A program made the translations under genes and the position numbers. 64,000 bases of DNA from Chaenocephalus aceratus (lineage: Eukaryota > Chordata > Actinopteri > Perciformes > Channichthyidae), in contig CM043807.1 in NCBI GenBank assembly GCA_023974075.1, forward strand, positions 4,331,369 to 4,395,368, given 5' to 3'. This document shows, piece by piece, positions 56,464-64,000 of this stretch (positions are counted from its first letter, which is position 1; each line of letters begins with the position of its first letter). The notes below the pieces were generated by a model. The model saw only the letters and a program-made list of their open reading frames with translations, did not search any database and had not been told where the DNA came from.

Positions 56464-57788
56464 CAAAGCGTTCAAATGTTTTTGCTAATCATTTGGGTAT
56501 CTTAAAAATCATCTGTTATACAGAAAGAATACAATGCAGTCATACATTTTGATGAAAAAAAAGGTATTATGTAAATAAAGTAGCATGTAAAAGGTTACAA
56601 TTCTGATAGGGAATGTATTTTTGACAGAAATTATCAGGGCTTTTTTTGTCTTTAATTCATATATCATATTAAGGCGGGTTTTTTAAGTGTACATGTTTGT
56701 CCTTGTCTTACATGTTTGGACATACAAGCTCGTAAACTTGAGGCACAAGCGTTAAAAAGCATTTATAATGTTTAACTCTCCCATGGTTAATTCTTTTAAA
56801 ATGTGTTATCAGTAAATTGCAATTTACATGGGAGTTCAATTCAATATTTCCCCATATTTCAGATGCAATCTGTAATCTTATGTTAGCAAACAGCAGTTTC
56901 AGTAAGAGGACACACCCAGAGGTTATATCAGTCCCCAAACAAACACAGAAAAATCACACGCCTGCCATTTAAGCTTTGCTTTACATCACTGACACTGACT
57001 TTGATGGGGATTGGAGAGAAGGCAATACAAATGTCATAGTAAATGATGATTGAAATGTTAATCAAATAAAAGCGTTTCACCTTGGAAAGCTCAAACCTCT
57101 TCTATTGTCTTGGAGACTAGTCTGGGACACATCCAGGTCAAAGTTTACTCTGTTCTTGTGGTCTTTTAATATAGAGGACAGGGGTTGACCTTTTCAGTTA
57201 GAATAAAATCAAATACCAATTCAAAAGAGAGTGACGGTGGACCTTTATCGAGAAACACCACTTTCTATTATATATGAACCTTCCCTGAAATGGCCAGAAA
57301 TCATTAATGCTGGTTTAGATTGTTTGCATAGTTTTCATAAATTATCTGTATTTTGTGAATCAGAAAATGCAATATGTTACAATCAAATCAACAAAAAGAC
57401 AAAACCGTTAGTGGTGTTAGTAAAAAAAGTAATACATTAACATAACCACACAATAAAACACCAACACATAACAAATCTGGCAGGCAGCTGGACTTGTACT
57501 CTATCAAGATGCTGTGATAAATTGAGTTTAGAATCTTTACATCTGCAGGGCCTGTGGCGCAGGCAGATATGAAAAACAGACAGAACAACATTATCTGACC
57601 TGAACCAAGTGTACAGGGACAAAAGAAACCACAGCCCACAGAAGACAAAACCACAAGATCACACACCCTGAGCGGAGAACAGAGGCAGCTGATAACCTGC
57701 ACGCCTCTGCCCGTAACATTCGCTCATTTGTTGTCCGTGTTTGAAAGAGCGCGTGATAACAGTGGGCATGACCTCTCCCACCATAAAC

Positions 57789-57794
57789 TATAAG
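57789..57794 (+). promoter_or_regulatory. TATA-like box for the Ig gene
   Basis: TATAAG 54 bp before the start codon at 57843, in a position that would give a 5' UTR of about 25 bp. Confidence 0.35.
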
Positions 57795-57842
57795 AGTGTG
57801 TGAGGTTAAAGGTGTGTGGACAGTCGCTCAGTGTGCAGCATC

Positions 57843-59156
57843 ATGGATCCGCTCTCCGCCTGCCTGCTCCTGCTCACCTGCCTGGCAGGTAAGAGGCCCT
57901 GCTGATCTTCATCTGCTCGTCAATCTACATTTCTGCAGTTAAATACTGATCATTTAAAAATTATTCTCAGAGTACGCACGCTGCTAGGGTGTCTGAGAAA
58001 TGTTTATTCAAAGATGTCTCAATTTAAATCTTAATATAAAATATGTTTTGCAGTGAAGTGCAGTGCTGCTATCTCAATTGATGCCAATGTCAATGTTCTA
58101 TGGGTATTCTGTGTTGAGACGGTGCACATATTTTATAACATTTCAAATATTTTACTTATGTTCTTTCTATAGTACTAATAGACTCATTATAATCACTCCA
58201 AAATATATACACAGTTTCCTGTGCGGGCCCTTTGAATGAAAACATTTGAAAACCTCTGATTGACTACATTGGAAATGATTTTGTATAAATCTGTTTTGTC
58301 TGCAGAGTTGATGAGCTGCAGAAAGTTGTTTTCATGTATTCTCTTTTCTCACCTCCAAGATTTTTCTGCCAGGTGAAACTGAGTGGGGTGGAGCTGTGGG
58401 GGGAAGCTCGTGTAAGATCCTTTTATTTCTGATTCTTATCCATAAATGCTATCTTTAAAGGTTTTTCTGATTATCATATTGTGCCGTATCTGACAGTCAA
58501 ATTCATAGGATTCAGTTTACTTCATGTCTTGCTATTGGAACTATTATCTGTTGCTCCTGCAGACGGGCCGTCCTCGGTGCAGATCGTGGGGGTGAATGTT
58601 GTGACAGTGGGAATCCCGTATGGTTTCCAGTGCATAGCTAATTGCTATCCGGACTGCAAGTACACCTGGACCCGGGGTAATGTGACCTCTCAGGGGCACG
58701 AGCTGAGCTTCCAGCTGCTGCACGTGGTACCAACACAGACCCTGTCCTGCACTGTGTTCAACTCTGAAACAGGGGCTCGTCCACTGTCCAAAAAACGCTG
58801 CAGGTGACAGGTATGAATAACCAAAGTGAATTCTAATTCATGAATTCCCTCAGAAGAACTCCCTTCTAATATATTTCCAAACGTTCCAGCGGGGCCATCA
58901 AACATCCAGATCAGCGGTCCAACCTATCTGACCTATGGAGCGGAGTCCATCTTCATCTGCTCAGCCAGATGCTACCCCGCATGCAGCTTCTCCTGGACTG
59001 TGTCTTGGGAAGGGCAGACGCTCAGCAAGGCACAAGGCAGCAACATTTCTGTCACTCCATACGCCAGCACCGTGCTGGAAGAAAATCTGATTTGTGAGGC
59101 CATGGACACCGTCTCACATCTCTACATCTCCAGCTCTCTCTCACTGCCTGTCGCAA
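57843..59156 (+). CDS. Immunoglobulin-domain surface protein (copy B), signal exon plus two Ig exons; A-run frameshift
   Basis: Exon 1 (57843-57888) encodes a signal peptide (MDPLSACLLLLTCLAG). Exon 2 (58563-58810) and exon 3 (58890-59156) each encode one Ig domain with C-x3-C-x3-C-x3-W (CIANCYPDCKYTW; CSARCYPACSFSW) and a late Cys (LSCTV; LICEA). The extra Cys pair sits between the B and C strands. All borders are GT-AG and phase 1. Exon 3 is 267 nt (89 codons), but exon 2 is 248 nt, one short of a multiple of three. Its frame stops at TGA near 58805 because the A6 run near 58789 is one base off. The missing base would restore a short LQVTG end. The family resembles CEACAM-like/Ig-superfamily cell-surface proteins; the ligand is unknown. 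No transmembrane or GPI exon is found before the transposon at 59259, so the 3' end is missing or displaced. Confidence 0.65.
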
Positions 59157-59258
59157 GTATGTGAAAGAACCTAGCGTGAATAAGAATTACCACAAATAAG
59201 CAACAAACATTAGAAATACCACTCAACTAGTTATTTAGCTTTGGAATATGTGTGTTAC

Positions 59259-62200
59259 CAACCCAGTCTCATGGCATTTCGTGTTCATTAACACGATTTT
59301 TAATCTATTGATTCGTGTTCACCAACACGATTTGCCCCTTTTTTTCGTGTTGCACAGAACGATTTTAAAAGCAATGTATTTCTACTGGTAATGTGTTTCG
59401 TGCCTGCAGGCTGCAGCACGTCTTTTTCTCCGGTCGGGTCGTGGAAGACCGGAAGCTGTGTGGTTCATAAAAACATGTTCTTACTCAATATCAAGCCACA
59501 GTTATTGCTTTTATTTGAAATCGTATAATTTCAGACTTTTGTTGCCGTCTGTGAGGAAAATAAATGGGGCTCAGAGCCTCAGGATACTGAAATCTGTATT
59601 TTTTAAATCTTTTTTTCCTTCTAATTTGTTATTCTTTTCAAAATAACACACTGTTATTTACTCACCAATAACACTCAATTATCCTTGCTTTTATTTATTG
59701 GTTTGATTCCATAAACTCTGACTTTTTTAGCGTCCGTCAGGAACTGAATTTCAAAATAAAAATGACCGGAAACAGAGGTAGGCATTTTGAGCGATTACCC
59801 AAGATCCTCAGCTATGGTTTAAGCTCGCTGATTGGATGTTTTAGCTGCAATGCATGCTGGGATTTGGTGTTTATATGATATGAAATCCGGAAAACATTTT
59901 AAAAGAATATTTTATTGCTTTTCTCTTTGAAAGTCATAACATAACGGCATTGTAATACACGGTTCGGCTGCATTACATATTACAGATCTGCCGTAGTTCT
60001 GTATTTATAGAGCCCTGATGACAAGACCTTTGGAAAAACTGAGGAAATGCCGCCGAAACTGAATACTTGACGTGGATCATAAATATATTCAACAATTAAA
60101 CAACATCTTCAATTTCTCTTCACACAATACGTCTCCTTGCAGTATCAACACTAATTCGGCTGACTTTTACATTTGATCTAATTCACAGATAGGTTATATT
60201 TACACCATAACGTTGCACAGCTGATAGAAAGGGACTTGTAGTTTTTAAAGATATTACTTTGAATGTAAGAATGTAAATACTGAGTCTGAAATAGTATAGC
60301 AATATGCTGTAAAATTATGTGAAAGCATGAATAAAACTACACATCTTCAGATGTTGTACGAAAACACAAGTGTCCTACACTAATAATACAAGTTATTATG
60401 GCTGTGTGTACCTTGTGTGCACCGTCTAGTAGTTAAAGCACGTTATTGAATTATTGTGTTATATTTGATTAAAAAAATATTAAGTGTACTTACTTTCATA
60501 AGGGGAAAGTATATAGAAATATAGAATATAAAAAATCAAGAAGATACTAAGTGATCTCTTCAATAAAACAGTTAGTGCAGGATGTACACATATATTAATA
60601 GGAGGAGGTGCAAAACAGATAAACAAATTAACCTTTATTTAAACATTAAATAACAGATTAAGGTCTTCTTTTAAATAAGAAAAAAACGTTGGGGGTATCT
60701 ATCTACAGAAAAATATTAAGCCTGACAAAGTACTTAACGTCTAATATATTGCTTTCCTGAAATGTTAACTATATGTTGAAGCGCTTATTTTAACTGATAT
60801 TATACACATTAATTATACTCTTATGTATGTAGATAGAATAAGAAATGTGAAGAATATGACAGTTTAATGGTGGAGGTACACACATATTGATAGATGTCTT
60901 GTAATGCACTGTTGAGGAACCTGTGACCCAAGAGTTTAATTCATTGCATAACTACACAGTAGTTGTGTAAGATATGTCAATAAACTTTTGAAAATCTTGA
61001 AAGGGATGTGCAAAATAGCCATAATATACAGTCTTTAATTAACTATTAGTAGAGAATAACGAGTAATGAATATACTTTATTATTAGTTTCCATTCATGTC
61101 AATTGCAGATACATGTTTAGTCTTCTCAAGCACCAACTATCAAATATCTCTCCTGATTGTTGGCACTTGACAATCACCTTACCTGAATTTTACTCAGGTG
61201 TAACTAAAGTCTGATTTAAGGGTTGTTTATATTTCACATAATTAATCAGAATCTGCAAAGTAACTCAAATAAATGCAGTGGAGTAAAAATACCAGGTTAA
61301 CCTCTGAATTGTAGTGGAGTAGAATTACAAAGTAGCAATGAGCTGTCATGTGGGTATATATTAATGCTGCGCATTATGGACACAAGCGATGTTCACCCAT
61401 TTATTAATTATATGTTTTACATTTGATAACACCAATGTGTTTAATACTGGCAACTTCTAATTGTGGGAAAAAACGAAAACGTTCAGTAGAGACGTCCCAT
61501 AGAACATTTTGCGAAACACAATAGCCAGCATGTGTAGTTCTGGGGGGGCGTTCGATTCCAGTTTTGGATAGTCTGGCGTGGTTTCGTTCCATTTCACACA
61601 GCTGTTTGACGCTCTGCGTAACCTTACGGGGACTGTAGTCCTAAACGATAGCCGGGAATTATGGGTAGTGTAGTGTCTTCGGCCATCCTAAACTCAGAAA
61701 TGTTGACAATCGCAATGATGCTCGAAATGTCCCTTATAGGCCTACGTCTGTTTCCGGTTATTTTTATTTTGAAATTCAGTTCCTGACGGACGCCAAAAAA
61801 GCGTGAGATTATGGAATTAAACCAATAAATAAAAGCAAGGATAATTGTGTGTTATTGGTGAGTAAATAACAGTGTGTTATTTTGAAAAGAATAACGAATT
61901 AGAAGGAAACAAATATTTAAAAATACAGATTTCAGTATCCTGAGGCTCTGAGCCCCATTTATTTTCCTCACAGACGGCAACAAAAGTCCGAAATTATACG
62001 ATTTAAAATAAAAGCAATAATTGTGGCTTGATATTGAGTAAGAACATGTTTTTATGAACCACACAGCTTCCGGTCTTCCACGACCCGACCGGAGAAAAAA
62101 GACGTGCTGCAGGCAGTAGAAATACATTGCTTTTAAAATCGTGCTGTGCAACACGAAAAAAAAAAAGGGGCAAATCGTGTTGGTGAACACGAATCAATAC

Positions 62201-62276
62201 ATTAAAAATCGTGTTGGTGAACACGAATCAATAGATTACAAATCGTGTTAATGAACACGAAATGCCGTGAGGGTTG
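59259..62276. mobile_element. 3.0-kb long-inverted-repeat transposon (E3)
   Basis: Ends CAACCC..GGGTTG are followed inward by tandem ATTCGTGTTCACCAACACGA units, two on the left and three on the right. Arms are inverted over roughly 500-600 bp (59259-59860 and 61740-62276). The 7-bp repeat GTGTTAC flanks it (59252-59258 and 62277-62283). The central module (59930-60180) matches 42730-42960 of E1, and 61480-61560 matches 43930-43990, so it is the same transposon family. No transposase gene. Confidence 0.8.
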
Positions 62277-62864
62277 GTGTTACATGATGGAAGTCAGTTA
62301 AACTGGTTGAAATCCATTTCTGTTACTGGCAGAGATGGAACAAGTACTCAGATCTTGTACTTAAGTAAAGTATCAGAGTGTAGGAATATTCTGTTAAGTA
62401 CAAGTCAGAATCAGAATGTTCCTCAAGTAAAAGTAGAAAAGTATTATCATCCAAATATAGTTAAAGTATCGACAGTAAAAGTAGTCATTGTGCAGATTGG
62501 TCCATTTCAGAATAATATATATGATATGTTTTATAATGATTGATCATTAAAGTGTTCTCAAAGCTGGTAACGGTGCAGCTAGTTTGAATGACTTTGTATA
62601 CTGCAGGGTAGCTTGTGAATTTACTCCAGGTGGAACTAAAGTCTGATTTAACACTTGATTATATTTCACATCATTAAACAAAATCTGCACAGTAACTAAA
62701 GTAAGGAAATCAATGTAGTGAAAGTATTTACCTCTGAATTTTAGTGGAGTAGAGGTACAAGTAGCATCTGTTCTTTATCACCATTATGTTCCATTTTCAA
62801 ATACTTGACCGCTATAAATTACATTTGGTCCTTCAGATTAATGTTTGTTAATGTAAGCAACTGT

Positions 62865-62990
62865 AGAATAATGTTAGCTAATGTTAGCTAATGTAAACTA
62901 ATGTTAGCTACCATTAGCTCATGTAAACTAACTTTAGCTAATGTTAGCTTATTTAAACTAATGTTAGCCAATCTTAGCTAATATCAGCTA
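62865..62990. repeat. TAATGTTAGC minisatellite
   Basis: About ten degenerate copies of AATGTTAGCT / AATGTAAACT alternating in tandem. Confidence 0.85.
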
Positions 62991-63131
62991 ACTTTCCCGT
63001 ACGTTTTGCTGGGAAGCTGACATCCCTGAGTCATTTCACTGACTTCACTGACATGTGCTGCTGTAACAAAATGTTAGCCTGTGTCACAATAACATTCCAG
63101 TGGTTTAACCCAAAAAACAATAAAGCTAGAT

Positions 63132-63208
63132 ATGGATGCAGTCAAACAATCTTTAAAACAGGACTGCTCAGCTATAGAAAGTTGTCACGGACCACTGGTT
63201 GAATGCGG
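63132..63208 (+). CDS. Possible first coding exon of an unidentified gene
   Basis: ATG at 63132 opens a 25-codon frame starting MDAVKQSLKQ and reaching GAATGCG followed by GTAAGC, a good splice donor, in phase 1. The next candidate exon at 63932-63980 (after TTTCCAG) continues in the matching phase with LDVDAAKIDEGHFQ and ends at G|GTTCGT. The joined product looks like an amphipathic, acidic protein start, but I do not recognise it. No convincing promoter is seen; the upstream region is repeat-derived. Confidence 0.3.
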
Positions 63209-63228
63209 TAAGCATGTTGTAACTTCCG

Positions 63229-63229
63229 G

Positions 63230-63265
<36 letters not shown>
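63229..63265. repeat. (TTG)n microsatellite
   Basis: Twelve TTG units, giving a spurious poly-Cys frame; lies just after the candidate donor at 63209. Confidence 0.9.
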
Positions 63266-63266
<1 letters not shown>

Positions 63267-63931
63267 CATCTCCGGGTATCCCGTGTGCCTGTTCTGTTGC
63301 TGATAGCTTATTATCTTAACTTAATCGATCGTTTTAAAACTCTTGATCACGGCAACTGCCTGACGTTGTAATCACACGTTACTACAGCTTAAGCACTCAC
63401 AACTCTCCTTCTCTTAGCGACTGTAAAGGAGCGTCCACACTACAGCTTCAAAAAAAGGTTGGAGCTGGGCGTGTCTGAAGCTTGGGGATTTTATTCAAGC
63501 AACGCGACCAACAACCAATCACATGAATCTCCCACCCCCGACATACAAAGCAAAAACCCCCGGGGATTTTATGGGAGCAATATATATATAAACTCCCCAA
63601 ACAGGCGAAAACCTACCAGTTTCACCCACTGTCTCTGCCACCTCCCTCCATGCCTGGTTCCTCCGGTTTGTATCCCGGTAGGTGAAGAGGGTCTGGTCAT
63701 ACAAAACCTGGTGATTTGCTACAGCGAAAATTCTTTCACACACACATACGGGTATTGGGCCGAGTGCGACACCGTACTTCCGGTATCCACCATTTCACGC
63801 GAGGTGCAAGCAGAATATCATAGTCTATTGCCTTAATCAATATCTAGTCAACTCTAAAATACCACATAAATGCAATGGCATGATAATATTATTGTGACAA
63901 GTGGGGTATTCACCTGGTGTTTCCAGAAATT

Positions 63932-63980
63932 AGACGTAGATGCAGCCAAAATCGACGAAGGCCACTTTCAAGGTTCGTTT
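63932..63980 (+). CDS. Possible second exon of the unidentified gene
   Basis: Preceded by a GGTGTTTCCAG acceptor and followed by GTTCGT, a weak donor. It reads in the phase left by the candidate exon at 63132. Short and without a recognisable domain, so it may be chance. Confidence 0.25.
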
Positions 63981-64000
63981 TTCCATACATCTGCAGGCAG

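Noticed and set aside
57231..57440. 69-aa ORF just right of the Polinton-like element
   Set aside because: Composition looks protein-like, but there is no recognised domain, no upstream block like those in the element, and it lies outside the terminal repeat; kept as unproven.

Overview
The window is vertebrate nuclear DNA, almost certainly from a teleost fish. Genes are split into short exons with GT-AG introns. (GT)n and (GA)n microsatellites are abundant. The repeats are of kinds typical of fish: truncated L2/CR1-like LINEs, small hAT and Harbinger elements with clear target-site duplications, and a DIRS-like tyrosine recombinase relic. I cannot name the species.

Layout. 1-8.1 kb is repeat-rich, with a YR retrotransposon relic, a tandem array, a LINE fragment and an internally deleted hAT element. 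8.46-23.6 kb is mapk11 (p38beta), and 28.14-33.78 kb is mapk12 (p38gamma). They lie head to tail on the + strand, the same tandem arrangement as human MAPK11/MAPK12. Each has 12 coding exons, and exons 2-10 have identical lengths in the two genes. mapk11 keeps the threonine gatekeeper; mapk12 has methionine and a C-terminal PDZ ligand. Both reading frames are broken once by a tiny indel: 1 nt short in mapk11 exon 1 and 2 nt short in mapk12 exon 11. 34-37.2 kb holds a satellite and a 5'-truncated LINE with an open reverse transcriptase frame.

37.8-47.2 kb holds a decayed immunoglobulin-domain gene. One Ig exon is split by a 6.5-kb long-inverted-repeat transposon with a 9-bp target duplication, and that element itself carries a nested 3.4-kb element. 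A hAT element with an 8-bp duplication lies further downstream. A better-preserved relative of the Ig gene (signal peptide exon plus two Ig exons) lies at 57.8-59.2 kb, followed by a third long-inverted-repeat element at 59.3-62.3 kb.

49.87-56.46 kb is the most unusual region. It is a 6.6-kb element with about 1.3-1.4-kb terminal inverted repeats that begin with (AGT)3. The flanking 6-mers are near-identical. It holds several small intronless ORFs, and the start of one is homologous to a gene start inside the arms. The termini fit a Polinton/Maverick (adintovirus-like) element, but no polymerase, integrase or capsid gene is visible. One intact 131-aa ORF looks distantly Bcl-2-like. I read it as a non-autonomous or decayed viral-type element carrying accessory genes.

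The last kilobase may contain the first exons of another gene. Intervals not listed hold only AT-rich or anonymous repeat-like sequence in which I see nothing I can support.
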